DNA from: Erythrobasidium yunnanense
Lineage: Eukaryota > Basidiomycota > Cystobasidiomycetes > Erythrobasidiales > Erythrobasidiaceae
Assembly: GCA_001600175.1 (NCBI GenBank)
Contig: BCJC01000002.1
Span: 2,949,111 to 3,013,110 of the forward strand
Reading direction: 5' to 3'
DNA length: 64,000 nt
The notes beneath the pieces are model-generated. The model was not told where the DNA came from. It worked only from the letters and a program-made list of their open reading frames with translations, and ran no database searches. This document shows positions 11,055-23,737 of this stretch, piece by piece (the first letter of the stretch is position 1; each line of letters begins with the position of its first letter). The position numbers and the translations under genes were made by a program.

Positions 11055-11741
11055 TCAGACGTGCGCTTCGGACATGCGCTGTGCGAGCGTCGCTGTCCGT
11101 TTCTCGAAGCTCTTCCTGGTCTGCTTGCGCTTTCTTGCGATGAGGACGATGCCCGCCTGTGCATCACATTGAGTAAGATTAGCTGGCGCAACTATCTGGG
11201 TCTAGAGAGCGCGTGACTTACGATAAGAGCGAGAAGAGTACCTCCTCCTAGCCCAACTCCAAGCCCGATGGCTAGTGCATTGCTGTTACTACTCGAGCCA
11301 GTAGTCGCTGCTTGTGTGCTCTGTGTGGCTTGTGTCGCAGGCATTGTAGTGAATACAGGAGCTGCTGCATTCGGTGTGGAGAAGCTCTGGCGTCATCCGG
11401 TTGCATCAGCTCTTTTCCTCCCACAGCCTTACACATATCTTGTTCTTACACACCTTGAACGCAGGCACGCTCGTCCTCGTAGTGATTTTGACCCAAGCGG
11501 GAGTTGTAGTCGCCGACCCCGTTTCCGAGATTCTGGCATACGACAAGGAAGTCGAACTAGATGGTTGTGATGCTTCTGCCATAGCTGCGAATCTGGATGC
11601 GTCTATGGCGGAGACGTAGCTTGCGTAGTGTACATCTTGCACCTGCTGGGGATTTCCTTCTTCTTGGCCAAGCACGAGCACGGGAGATAGCATCATCGCT
11701 GTTGCCGAGAGGAAGATTGGCAGGCTGGACAGCAGAAGCAT
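11055..11741 (-). CDS. Single-span surface protein with Ser/Thr-rich ectodomain
   Basis: Exons (minus strand) 11454-11741, 11222-11386 and 11055-11156 give 184 residues. The N-terminus is a signal peptide (MLLLSSLPIFLSATAMML). The ectodomain is rich in Ser, Thr and Ala, including TTTPAW and QSTQAATTGSSSNS. One transmembrane helix follows (ALAIGLGVGLGGGTLLALIA, then GIVLIA). A short basic cytoplasmic tail (RKRKQTRKSFEKR) matches the positive-inside rule. This mucin-like sensor or adhesin layout is common in fungal plasma-membrane proteins. No named family is recognised. The helix is split by an intron that joins perfectly in frame. Confidence 0.75.
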
Positions 11742-12534
11742 GGTTGAGGAGAGTGTGTTAGTATGTAGTACAGGAAGATGAAGAGAGATAGAGAAAGACT
11801 TGAAAAGGTGCAAGAGATAAAACCCAATTACGGCTTCAAAGGGATCTTCAGCTTCCGGGCAATAGGCGAACGTGGGACAAATTCATTTGGCTGTTACTGC
11901 ACCTTAGTAGCTACTACAACAACAGTCAACTCTGATTTAAGTGTCAGATTCAAGCAGCTGGCTGTCCGTCTTCTCGAGCGAGGTCTCCATCCCTCCATCT
12001 GTCCAGCTTGGCTTTCTCACTACGTCGGATGCTTGCGTAGTATCAATGCAACGCCGTCAATGCACATACAAAGCCAGGATGGATGCAGCGAGTCAGCTTG
12101 CTCAAGCAGCAGCGCGATCTCGTACACGCGTAGATTGGGTCGAGGGAGCAGAGGATCAGCCAGCTAGGGAGGAATTGAGTGCAACGAGGAGGCTGTAGAG
12201 TGATGGCAGTTGGCACGTAGGAGAGGCAGCGATAGTCACAACTTCAGGGTCAAAGTCGTTGAGCGCGAAGTCGTCTTGCAGGCTGACTTGTGACCTCGCT
12301 GAGTCGGCGCTGGCCCGAGACTGCTTTTGACAACGACATTGTAAACAGTATAGCAATGATGCAGTTCCTTCTCCTACTTCTATCACCTCCCATCCCCTAT
12401 TCCTCGTTCTACATCTTCTTCATCTCTCCTCTTTCTGCTGAAATAGCCGAGTCAACTTCTCCCTCCCTCCCTTCGCTCGCTTTCGCTCCTTGTCTTCGCT
12501 CCAACCAGTTCTTGAAGGCTGATCTGAGCTAGAG
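11742..12534. promoter_or_regulatory. Divergent intergenic region between surface protein and Argonaute, 793 bases
   Basis: The two flanking genes diverge from here, so both promoters should lie inside. CT-rich runs at about 12365-12480 (ctcctacttctatcacctcc and similar) precede the Argonaute ATG. No coding region was supported. Confidence 0.4.
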
Positions 12535-15500
12535 ATGTCGCTCGCTCCTGCGTTTCATCTAGAGACGCGACAGGCCTTTGGAACGTATGCTGCGACTACA
12601 AACTGATGGCGCAACGACTCGCTGAGCCAGCTTTGGATTCGCAGCCGAGGCAGACAGACGACGGTCACGGTCAACTGCTTCAAGGTCACGGGCGCTCCGG
12701 ATGGAATGGTAGGCGCTGCTTTTTCTCAACAGCCAGAACAAGTCACGTCTGACGTGTCTATACCTCGCAGATCCAGCACTACGATGTGCGCCAACCATCC
12801 TTCCCCAGCCGTCAATGCTGACATCTCGTACCTCGCAGGTCGCCTGGTCCGGCAATCCAGCAGACAAGCGAGTCCTAATGGACTGGCTCCTCAAACATCC
12901 TTCACAAACAATCTTGGGTCAAGCAGGAAAAATGGCAGTCTTCGATGGAAAAGCCAATCTCTTCGTCTATACAAAGGAGAAAAAGAATAAAGCCACCTTC
13001 ACGATCGATGAGAGACAAGCTAGGAAGTTAGCACCTCTCCCGCCCAAACCGGCAGGAAGCAAAGCTTCAAGACCGCTGACTGTCACGGTATGTCATGCTT
13101 GCTTAGTGAAGGAGAAGCAGGGAACGAAGCTGATGCGGAATTGGACGATACAGCTTACTTGGGCGAACGAAGTTAACGCTTACGAGCTCATCGCGCATGT
13201 CAATGGTCAGGCTGCAGGCTCAGATGGGTGAGCTTCGTCGTCGTCATCATGCTATTAGCCTTGCAAAAAGCTGATACCTAGTTTCGTTTTGCCAGAATCA
13301 ATCAAGTCAATCAAGGTGCGAGATTAGCTACATCTGCGTGTCTGCTAATCATCATATACTGACAAGCTTCCTGACACTTCAGCTGTAAACCTTCTCATCA
13401 AGCATGAACCATCAGCTACTTTTCCAGTGACCGTAAGCTCTCCATCTATTGCACAGGATAGGAACACAAGCTGAAAGAGGATTTTCTTTTCGTCGTTGTA
13501 GCGCACCTCCTTCTATCCTACTCCCAATAAGCGAGGCGAGCCTGTCCTCTGCTCAGCCGGTCTCGAGCTGTGGAGAGGCTATTTCGCCTCTCTCCGACCG
13601 TGCGTTCTTCTTCCGCCTCTCTTCCTTCTCCTTCTCACTCACCATCTGTTATCATACAGAGCCATCGGGAAGTCCATACTCAATTTCGACACCGTTACCG
13701 GTCTCTTCCGCAAATCTGGCAATCTCGTAGACATCCTTCTGCGTATTGTTGGACAGAACGATCCAAGAAGGCTATATGATGACAAGATGCCGCCTAAGCT
13801 GCAGGTCTGGAGGAATCGATTCTTGAAGGGATTGACTGTCGAGTTGGGACATACGGGTGAGAAGAAGAAATAGTATGTCGACTTTCATGATTTTTTGTGG
13901 TATGGCTTCTGATGAGAATGGTCGTACTTTCAGCAAGATCCGAGGTATCTCACGCTCATCCGCAAGCGATTTCACATTCGAAGTGGAGCCTGGCAAGAAA
14001 GAGACTATCGAGCGCCACTTCGCCAAGAAGTATAACATCAAGCTTAAAGCTCCTTACTTGCCTGTCATCCAAGTCACGGCTACAAGTTACGTGCCTATGG
14101 AGATAGCGAGCGTTGTGGTTGGTGGCACTTTCTTTGGGAAACTGTCCCCTAGGATGGATGCGGATCTCGTGGGGGAGATGATGAAGTCTGCTTGTAAGCC
14201 TGTTGCGTTATGTTGCTGTTCAGGCTAGTAGCTGATAATATTCGAAATAGTCACTACACTCAAGCCGCAACAGCGAGTCGAAGCTATTAAAGAAGGTCTG
14301 AAGTATCTTCGTCTCCGAACCCCTGTGTTCCAGCACTGGAACTTCGACATCGATACCAACCCCATGAATGTAAAAGCTCGAGTCCTACCTCCTCCCGCTC
14401 TCTCGTTTCTAGAGTGAGCCTCTTTTCTCCATGTCTATAATCACAAAGAGCTGATCAAAGTTCTCAATAGTGCAAGGACCAACAAGCCATCCACAGTCAC
14501 TCCTAATGACGGGCAATGGGACGCTCGAGGAAAGAAGGGTTCGAGAGTAGCTCCTCGCTTGGATAAATGGCTCGTCGTGATCCTCGCCGTGCGTAACCCT
14601 CCTTTACTTCCCTTCTCGTATCTTTCTAACTTAATATCTCGGTGTAGGACGAAGGTAATGGGAAACAAAGTGTCCCTCGCGGGGCTATCCAGCAGGCGGT
14701 CAGCGAGTACATTAAAGCGGCCTCTCAATTCGGCGTAAACATCGCGAATCGACAACCATATATCTATTTCGCGGGTGCGCATCCAAACAATGTGGAACAA
14801 GCTGTATTGGACGCTGTTAGAACTGCTGGCTTCTCGAAAGCGAAACCACATCAGTTCATTCTGACTTTCGTAAGTGTGATAGGCACAATTGGAAGGCGGA
14901 GCTAATTGTTGGGAACACAGTCCGATAAGACAAGTTCTAACATCTATAATGCCGTGAAGACGCTATGTGATCTGAAGATGGGTTTACCATGCGAAAATCT
15001 CAGTCTACGTGAGCCTCTTCATCTTGCTTCATTCTATAACGATCTGAACGATCTTGAAACACCAGAGAAAGCCCTCGGCGCGAAACCTTCGTACTGGAGC
15101 AATGTGGCTCCTAAGATCAACTTCAAGCTCGGAGGTGTTAATCAGACTATTGATGGCGATCCGCCTGGTTTCAAGCAGTTCCCTACAATCGTTTTCGGCG
15201 CCGAGTAAGTTCACTTTCCTCGCATACCAACTCAGATAAGCTGACACTGGCTGGCTTCGCAGCGTCACTCACCCAGCTGGTTTCTCGATGGCGCCTTCCA
15301 TCGCAGCTATCATCGGGTCTCACGATCTACGAGCAGCCGAGTATAGCGCAGAGATCCGACTTCAGCTAGCTCGCCAAGAGATCGTAAGTACCCATATCAC
15401 TGTATATTTGCTTCAAAGCTGATGTGAAAAGACAGATCACCGACCTCGAAAGCGCTTCTCTCGCTTTGATGATGAAGTTCTCGAGAATGACGAAGCAGAA

Positions 15501-16393
15501 GCCTGCGCGAGTCATCTTCTTCAGAGATGGAGTATCGGAAGGACAGTTCGATCAAGTCTGCAATGAGGAGATTCCTGCTTTAAAGCGTGAGTGAATTGTT
15601 CGTTCCCTGGCGGAAAAGGGCTGATGAAGGGCTGCTGTAGGTGCTATGGCTCAGATCCCTGGTACGAAGCCTACTCTCACCTACATTATCTGCGGAAAGA
15701 GGCACCACGTTAGGTGAATTTCCTCAATTTAAAGACAAAGCTGCGAATATAAGGCTTACAACGACTTAAAGGTTCTTCCCAAACCCGAACAGTCCGCAAG
15801 ATGCAGACAGATCAGGCAATGTCAAGGCAGGCATGTGTGTTGACTCTGACATCACTCTACCATATGGCCAGGACTGGTATCTCGTATCTCACGGCGGCCT
15901 TCTTGGAACGTCAAGACCATGCCACTATTCAGTCCTTGTTGATGAAGCGAAGATGGGTCCGGACGCTTTGCAAGCTCTCTGCTTCTATATGGCGCACCTC
16001 TACCCTCGATCGACTAGATCCGTATCTATCCCTACTCCTGCCTAGTACGTATGTCCATCGAAGATAGGTCGACTAGCAAGCTGACGTGGGACTTATCGCC
16101 TGGCTCATCATGCTGCTACTCGAGCTAGGATCCATCTAGGTCCCGACCCTGATGAGGACAATGTCTCTTCGGTCGGCGAAAAGAAGAAGAGTGAGCATAC
16201 TTGCGCACCAGGCTAGGTGTCCTGCTGATCATACGTTACAGCCCGAGACGAGATGGAGGAGTACAAGCAAGAGAAACTTCAGCAAGCGCTCGGAAGATTC
16301 AGAACAGTTACCGGTCCTCTAGCAGATGTGAGTGTTCACCTTGCTGCCATCAACATTCGCTGATGCCGTGCATAGACTATGTACTACATGTGA
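12535..16393 (+). CDS. AGO: Argonaute (PAZ-PIWI) protein
   Basis: Argonaute binds small RNAs and silences or slices matching transcripts. Twenty-two exons give about 880 residues in order. The N domain has GRQTTVTVNCFKVTG. The linker/PAZ region includes FYPTPNKRGEPV and KIRGISRSSASDFTF. The Mid domain includes NRQPYIYFAGAHPNNVEQA. The PIWI domain has VFGADVTHPAG (first catalytic Asp), FFRDGVSEGQF (second Asp), CGKRHHVRFFP and SHGGLLGTSRPCHY. The protein ends TMYYM, the usual MYY/F-M/V terminus. Micro-exons of 15 (12771-12785) and 20 bases (13296-13315) occur. The junction before AHHAATRARIHL (exon 20), which carries the fourth catalytic His, has no proper AG acceptor; see the findings. No Dicer or RNA-dependent RNA polymerase is in this window. 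Confidence 0.93.
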
Positions 16394-16715
16394 GCCGCTC
16401 ACATCGAAAGACAGCCTCCAACCTCAGCGATGCACTCCCTGTCTTGCACTGGCAGCTCGAGAAGATGTCAGGCTCAATTTGGTTCACGATAACTCTATCT
16501 CAGGTGTCAAAATCAGTATGCAACTTTACTCCTCAGTCTCTATCACCTGTAGCGATAGCCACCGATCTACAACTGCAATGCCAAACCCGTATTAATAGTA
16601 AGAGGCCTAGTAAGCACAACAGAGACTTTGCTTTAGGGGAAAAGCTATCAAGGCGCAAAATGTATGAGGGCAGAATGCGAGAAAGCGAATCATGTACACA
16701 GATAGCCTAATGCGC
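16394..16715. other. Convergent intergenic region, 322 bases
   Basis: 3' flanks of Argonaute (plus) and the large membrane protein (minus). No gene was supported. Confidence 0.45.
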
Positions 16716-19700
16716 TCAGCGCATAGATAGAATATTAGTAGCTCGACCTGCAGCTGGACGTCTTGCAGTCTGGAAATTTGTATACGAACCGACGTTGGCC
16801 TGACGAGGCGTCGGCGACAGTGGTCTGTTCTCATCTACTGGCGCTTGACGCACAGCACGGATATCTGCCAGAGCTACCCTTGTAGGCGTACTGTGCGTTG
16901 GCGCGACAGCTGAGATCGGTGTAGCTGGAGGAGCCACCTCAGGCTGCCTGAGCTTGTCGATAGACTTCTTCTCTTGCAGAACGTTATCACTGAGCTTGTT
17001 CACGTCTCGTACGCCGAGCACATTGGCAGGCTCCGGCCGCTCACTCGTCCTTTGATTCTCCATGAACCCATCGAGAGCGTTCACAGAACCAGTCCAGCTG
17101 TTTCTGTTGCTCTGTATCATGTTTCTGAAGCCTAAGCTGGTGATGCTACCGATCGTGTCTGATCTCGATAGATTGAAAGTCATGTCTCCGGAAGAAGTTG
17201 CGGATGCTCGCGAAGAGGGTCGAAGCATCAGGTCTGAGCTGAAGGAAGAGCGACGAGACACCACTCGAGGGACTCGGTATGCCATAGAGACGGTGCCCAC
17301 TTCGTCGGTTTCTTGGGCTTCTTCAGCAGGCTTGCTGCGGAGAATGATGCTTGGGCGGCTTTGATCGCTCGCTGTAGTATTGGCGTATGGGTAGGGAGAC
17401 TCGGATATAGCCGCCGGTGTAGAAGGTGATAGCATCCTAGGCGAATGCGAATCGGACAGCACCTGCATAGTATCAAGTACATCAGCCGGCCCGGCCTTAC
17501 AAATGGATGTGTACTCACCTCGAGCCTGCTATCTTCTAGAGGCGTCTCATCTTCAGCATCCTCATTGATGTCCAGCGAAGACCGAGGAGCACCGGGAGAA
17601 GCAACCTCTGCTGGCTCAGGCATAGGATCTTCCTCTTCTTCCTTGGCTTCGACTGCTGGTGATAGCTGCCTTCGCAGTGCTCGTCTTGTTACGAAAGCAT
17701 CATTAATGACAGGAGTCTGTAGATTTGCATCGTCTATGTCGGTAATAGCGTTCGACGCGGCCGGCATAGCTGTGCGTGAGCGTCTTCGGAGATGTCGCTT
17801 CGAGTTGTCTGCTCCCTCTTTGCCTAGTTCCAAGCCAGACGATGCAGCAACAGGCGCCTCGTCTACCGCCTTGTCGCACTTGGTGAAGTGGGATTGATGT
17901 TGCGAAATAGAGATCTTGAGGTCTGGCTTGCGCTTCTTGACAGAAGAAGTAGAAGATTCAGGTGTCGCAGGCTGCTTCTTCCTGGACCAGGCAGCGCGGG
18001 TTAATCCGGATGACTCGCCAATCTTGATACCGGGTACCAAGTTGGTCAACAGAGAAGCCGTCAAGCCATCCATAGGGTTGTGAAGACTCTGCCTCTTGAC
18101 AAGGACACCGTCTTCAGACACGGCATCGCTTCTCGAGCTCTTCTGAGAAGAAGGAGTAACAGGCGCGGATCTCCGCCTATCTTGCTTGCTACTGCTGGTA
18201 GTTGAAATGACGGATCGTCTAGAATGCATAGAAGGAGCTGGAGAAGGTGTCTTGCGATCCGCCTCTTGCAACATCTGAAGTGTGATAGCGTTCGCATCTT
18301 TGAAGCCTAGAATAGACCTTCTTGAGCGCGGGCTAGATATCTCCTTCTCGTCGTCGGTCTTTCGACCAGCACTCAAAGCAGTCAAAGTGCTGCTCCGCTT
18401 GCGGTTCAAGCTCTCTCGATTAAGGCTGAGAACCTTTGCGTCAATGACACGTAGCGCATGAAAGCAAGATCACTTACGAGAACGAGTTCAGTTTTCTAGC
18501 TTCTTTCTTCTGCCAGTCCTCATCATTTCCAGCTGCTACTTCCATCTCTGAAGCTTCCCAGCCACTATTAGGCTGAGGGGACGGACTGCTTCTTCCGATA
18601 ATCTGCAGCTTCGGATGAGGTGCAGCCATACTAAACAATCTTGCTAGTTGGCTGGTCGGAGCGTCTGTAGTATCAAACGAATGTCGAACAAGGCCTGGCG
18701 GAGGATTGGAGAAGGCAGCTATAGAAGCTAGTGAGCTGGAAGAGGTAGAGTCATTTGACGAAGACGTGCGATGCTGTGTAGTATTGTTCTTTGGTTGACC
18801 GGCCGCCGAGGCACTTTGGCCTGATGTTGCGGAAGTAGGCTGGATCGGAGATTGAGGTTGGCTGCCTACTGTGTTTGCACTGAGCGGGAAAGGAGTGTTT
18901 GTTCGAGAATCGAGGTGCTCGAACGCTACAGCTGAGCTTGACGACATAAGCGGCGCCAGATCTCGCTTGAACCAGAAACCATCAGCCACGATGGTTTGCA
19001 GAGCCAGCAGAGGGCCAGGTCTGTGTAGCAATATGTTCAGCCGCCAGCTCTATCAGTTGGACGAACACATTGCAACCTACATAGTAATGCCGATGGCGAC
19101 CATGAGCGCTGCATAGAAGGGTGCTGCAGATGCTGGATTATGGATCTTGTAAACTAAGAAAGGAATAACGCAGATCCAGTTCGTGATACAGCTGACAAGA
19201 TGACCACCCATTCTTGCGCTCGCTTTTCTAGCCTCCTTCCTGCTAAGACCAGCATTTCTTCCGTTTTGCAGCCTTTGGGCCGACAAGAAGCTAGATACGC
19301 CGGGTCTACTATGATGCTGATCTGTGCTGCTGGAGTCGGTGGACATGTAGCTTCCCATACTAGGTCGAGGCTCATCTGTCGATATTCTGAGATTTGAGAA
19401 GTTGGTCATTCTGGACAACGCGCCAAAGCGTTCCATGAAAGACGGAGCTGGGGAGACTGCTCGAGCCTGAGCTTCTTGAGTGAATGTAATAGAACGAGGA
19501 GTAAGTGCAACAGGTTGTAACTCTGCCTGAGAGTTTGAAGAAGCTCGAAAATGGCCATATCGCGAAGTCGTGGTGGGATCGTGAGCGAGGAAGCCGTAGG
19601 GTGTGTTAGTCTCGTTAGATCGACGATGTCGTTCGGATGAGTGAGAAGGTCGTGCATGTCTTTCGCTTGTCGTAGATGGACGCGGCCCAGCTGGAAAGCG

Positions 19701-20761
19701 GGTGGTGGAGGCTGATCGACGATGAATAGAAGCGGAAACAGTGTTCGCCGCGGAACTGGCTTTCGCAAGGAGGAATGTCTTGCTAATGAGCCAGCGATTC
19801 GTCTTAAGTGGTGGTAAAACAGGTGGCTGATCGTTGTTCTCTTGCTGTCGCCTCTGCTCATCCTGCTCGCGTTGCTGGTCGAGCATATGTTCGGCATATG
19901 CCTGCTTCTCTTCCTTGATCACTCGCTGCCGCTGCATTTGAGCTTTTAGAGTGTCTCTTCGCACGCGAAAGACAGCTAGCAGAAGCCTTCCGAAGCATAA
20001 TGAGCAGACCACGAGCAGTAAGACCTGTACGCCCAGTATAACTTCCCAGACGGTTCTCGACGTAGCAGGCGCCACGTAGGCCAAAGAAACCATGACGGCT
20101 GAAAACATGTTTTAGTTCGATGGTATAGCGGGTCGTGTCGAGAGGTCTTACCGAGCAGTATCGCAGATGGAATCCAGACAATGATGTCGAATCGACCAAG
20201 GTCGACCACCTTGCCGCGAATGACATTGAAGTATGATAGGACGCCGACAACAAGAAGAATTGTAGGACGAGCGCATATGGCAAAAGCCATTCTTGCTGGC
20301 GAGTTGGGAGATCCAGATGCGAGTGCGACTACTTCCCATAACCAGACTGCACATGCTGCCAGGTCGACGAAGGCTGATGCGACAACTACGATCAGCAAGC
20401 GAAAAGAAAGACAGGCCATGGAGAGCAGCTTACCTAGCCAGCAATGGAAGCGTTGTGCGGATCTGAGCTTCTTCTTCTGTCCCTGCTGGATAGCATATCC
20501 GAATACAGGCAGCGGGGTCACAGGGCGAGAGTGTCTTGAAAGAATGTGAGGTGGGATCAGAGGAAGCAGCGTTCGCAATATCACGAAAAGGGTCGCTATA
20601 AAACTGCAAGAACATCAACGCAAAGACAGCATATCAGCGTCAGTCCATATCAACACAGAATTCTTGCACTCGAAAAAGGTGGATGTTGAAATCGCAGCGT
20701 ACGAAAGCAAGACGAGGGCCAGAGTCGCGCTGAGAAGGGTCGAAGTGGCCAGCACCGTCAT
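16716..20761 (-). CDS. Large multi-span membrane protein with long Ser-rich cytoplasmic tail, receptor-like topology
   Basis: Seven exons (20655-20761, 20434-20603, 20152-20385, 19081-20098, 18478-19020, 17519-18425, 16716-17462) sum to 1241 residues with matching phases. The first ~210 residues hold about six hydrophobic spans, including TLALVLLSYAAIS, LFVILRTLLPLIPP, LAACAVWLWEVVALA, TILLVVGVLSYF and VLLLVVCSLCFGRLL. A basic Ser/Arg/Gln-rich loop of roughly 240 residues follows, then two more spans (NWICVIPFLVY and FYAALMVAIGI). The remaining ~730 residues are low-complexity, rich in Ser, Pro, Arg and Thr, with many SRRS and SP-type sites, suggesting a phosphorylated cytoplasmic tail. This layout resembles fungal GPCR-like or nutrient-receptor proteins, but no diagnostic motif was identified, so the function is open. 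Confidence 0.72.
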
Positions 20762-21199
20762 TGTTCGTCGTCGTCGTTCGTCAGTCTCGTACAAGTTGCT
20801 AAAAGGTCAAGAAGATGCCTTTTTCTCGCGCTGCAAAACAGTAAACATGTTTGGGCAGCCTTGACGTTGATCGTTTTTCGGTGCTGTTCCGCAGAGCCTG
20901 ACGGCGGGACAAGTAGTCGCGTAGATTGAGTAGACAGCATCGATACGTTCATCAGAGCTGGTATCTCGTTGCGATCCAGCTTCCCTGAGAAGGTCATCTG
21001 GTCGGGGAGTCGCGGTTGGGCGAAGGAAAGAGCCGCAATGTCGCAAGGCACTCCGAACATAGTAATTAGGCTTCCCGTTCTTCAACCAGTTGATACATTC
21101 TAGCATTACCACATGCTAGCCTAGCTCTACGCTTTTGCATGTAAAGTCCGCTGCCATTGGCGATGTGCACCACTCTGCCGTTCGACGAGGGCTCATCGT
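20762..21199. other. Intergenic, 438 bases
   Basis: 3' flank of hexokinase and upstream region of the large membrane protein (both minus). Nothing further was recognised. Confidence 0.4.
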
Positions 21200-23276
21200 C
21201 TAGACATGGGTGATCTCTCCCTTCTCCAGTCGCTCCTTCGACATAGCAGCGATGATAGCAGCCCCGACACCCGATCCATCCTCAGCATGGTAAGTCTCGA
21301 TGAGTTTACCTTTTTCGCCGAAGATATCGACGAGAGCGTCTTGAATCCTCTCTGGGAAGTGTGGGTATTGCTTGTATAGAGACCCATCGGTCGCAACACC
21401 GCAACCACCGGATTCAAGGTAGCCGCACTTAGATACGATAGCAGCGATTCCACAGGCTGACAGACGGGCAGCTCTGGTACCGATCAGGATAGCTAGTCGC
21501 TTGAAGAACTTGCGCTCTTCAGAGTTGGTTTCAATGCCGAAGAAGTGGGAGAATAGGCCGATGACAGTGAGCTGGTCATCAGTCAGATCGCTATCGACAC
21601 AGGCTCATTAGCATCTCCCACGCGTCCTTCAGCGTACAGTAGTACTCACGCTTCAATAAGGGAGACGAAAGCGGTATCGAAGCTGAAGGGCTTCTCGAGC
21701 TTGTAGCAGTTCTGTCCGACAAATAGGATACCCTCCTCGATCATCTCCATCATGACCAGACGGAAGACCTCTCCAAGGTAGAGACCAGCAATCATCTTCT
21801 CGAATGCTTGCTCGCCAGGCTTGTTGGATGTTTCGTCAATTGTGATATCATACTTGGTTCGCGGTAGGTATTCGTTGGTACCGGAGTCGAAACTGGCATG
21901 ACAGGTGTCAGCTGAAGATCGCAGATCTGCGGCCATGCAGACTCACGCTCCCCACTCGCAGTTTATAGCGAGTTCCATTTCAGGTGGAAGGTTGAGGTGA
22001 GCGATTTTAGGGATGTTCTTGACTTTCTCAGAGTAAGCAGCGTTACATCCAGTTCCGAAGATGATACCAATCTTTGTGCGTTCATCCACGTATCGGGAGG
22101 CCATCAATGTTCCGGTCGTGTCGTTGATACAGGCTGTGATTTGGACTGGTACGTTCTATCATTCAAGCATAGTCAGTATCTGCAGCAATCACACAAACAG
22201 GACGTAAGGCTCACGTTTTTGTCTAGAGATTTGCGGAACATGGCTACTACATCGTTGCCTTCGACACCTGCTGCTCCGAAACCCTTGGTCCATCGCAGAA
22301 GGTTTGCATGGTCAATGCGGTCTTGTCTGTATGATACAGTCAGAATAGAAGAGCATCGAATATATAGTGTTGATACCCACATGCAGGGGTAGCTGAAGGT
22401 AAAGCCAAGCGAGATGTCCTTGTCCAGCAAGACGGTGCCATCTTCATTTTCATAGTGGTCTTTGATGAAAGAAGCCAAGCACTCTGCACAGAAGTCGACT
22501 TAACAGAACTTTAGATATGTCGCTATCGCTGGCGACTTCAAGGGTAACTTACATAGGGCCTGTCCGTCTCCCAATTTCTGCTCATCGGTGAGCTTGTACT
22601 TCGATTGCGTGATTGCGAACTTTCCATCTCCTTCTAGTTCCACCTCGCACACGCGCAGGTTGGTACCGCCTAGATCGACAGCGAGGTACGATCCAGTCTC
22701 TTTTCCGCTTGGCCAGTCAAACACCCAGGTTGGGATCATCGGCTGAGACGTTCGCAGAGCGCATCAGTCAGGATATATGTGACTGTGAAGCGCGAGTTGT
22801 CACTTACAACCATCTCTCCGGCTTTCTCGAGACCTCCCTCGAGAACATCGATGAATCCGTCAACGATCTTGCGCATTCGCTGAGGAGTGATCGCGAATTG
22901 GTGTTCAAGCTTCTTGAGCTGCTTGTCTATGCCCTTCTTCTCCTCAGACTCGGCAGCCGCAGCGGTCCTGGTAGATAGGGGTAAGTCATGAAGTGGAGGC
23001 ATACATCAGCTTAGCTCGTAGCAGACGCATCGTAGTGACCACCTTCGACTGACATAGTAAAGCTGCCTCTGGAGCCACGACCCATGCTCTGTCTTCGTTG
23101 GGAGACGCTGCCTTGACGGTACTAGTGATTATAAGAGCACGTCAGCTCAGGACAGCCATTCCCTGACCGCCAGTAGCCTGTATGCTACGCACATTCGAAG
23201 GTGTGTCCATCTGGACGACCTTGGGGTCGGTTTTGGCCTGATCGATGCTAGTCATGGCAGTCAGACGACTGGCCAT
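21200..23276 (-). CDS. HXK: Hexokinase
   Basis: Hexokinase phosphorylates glucose and related hexoses with ATP in the cytosol. Nine exons (23193-23276, 23054-23121, 22808-22967, 22553-22742, 22381-22498, 22215-22326, 21947-22155, 21650-21892, 21200-21590) give 524 residues. Motifs in order are LAVDLGGTNLRVCEV (phosphate 1), LGFTFSYPC, RWTKGFGAAGVEGNDVV (sugar site), INDTTGTLMA (phosphate 2), FGTGCNAAY, INCEWGAFD, and near the C-terminus ESGGCGVATDGSLY and EDGSGVGAAIIAAM (adenosine site). The N-terminus has a ~40-residue Ser/Arg-rich extension (YRQGSVSQRRQSMGRGSRGS) beyond the usual yeast start, a plausible phosphorylation region. Intron 2 uses a GTCAGT donor. ATG 23276 is provisional, because an upstream exon cannot be excluded. 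A sugar transporter follows immediately upstream. Confidence 0.95.
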
Positions 23277-23737
23277 ACCGCCTGAGGGTCGGCCTGTACA
23301 TCAGGAGCATATTGTATCAGCATTGATAGCATTTGCGACTGTTCTTGCTCGATTTCTGGCATTTTGAGCTTGCAGCTTGTTTGGATGAGGTCACATACGA
23401 GAGCTCGCAGCGCTCCCTCGACGAGACGGCACCGTGGAAGAGGGATTCGACATGTTCGTAGCCTGCTTCAGTGCTTGCGTATGTGTCTGAATTCCGAGAT
23501 CGTTTTGGCGAAAGGCACAACTTGAGTGTGCAAAGCTCGGTTAGCCTTGTCCCGGTTGAGGTGTCTCGCTATGGTCAGCAGAATAATGCAGTTGCAACAT
23601 GGAACTCATTGTAACGCTTATATCCGACGCCGTTCATGCTGAAGATGCTTCCTAAATACAATGCCCTATCGACCACATAATGCGTTTTGTTCTTTTCTTC
23701 GAGAACTGCTGATACCGCTCGCCTCTCTGACTGACGC
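23277..23737. promoter_or_regulatory. Hexokinase upstream region, 461 bases
   Basis: Lies between the hexokinase start and the stop of the transporter, both minus strand. It must contain the hexokinase promoter and may hide a 5' non-coding exon. No gene was supported. Confidence 0.4.
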
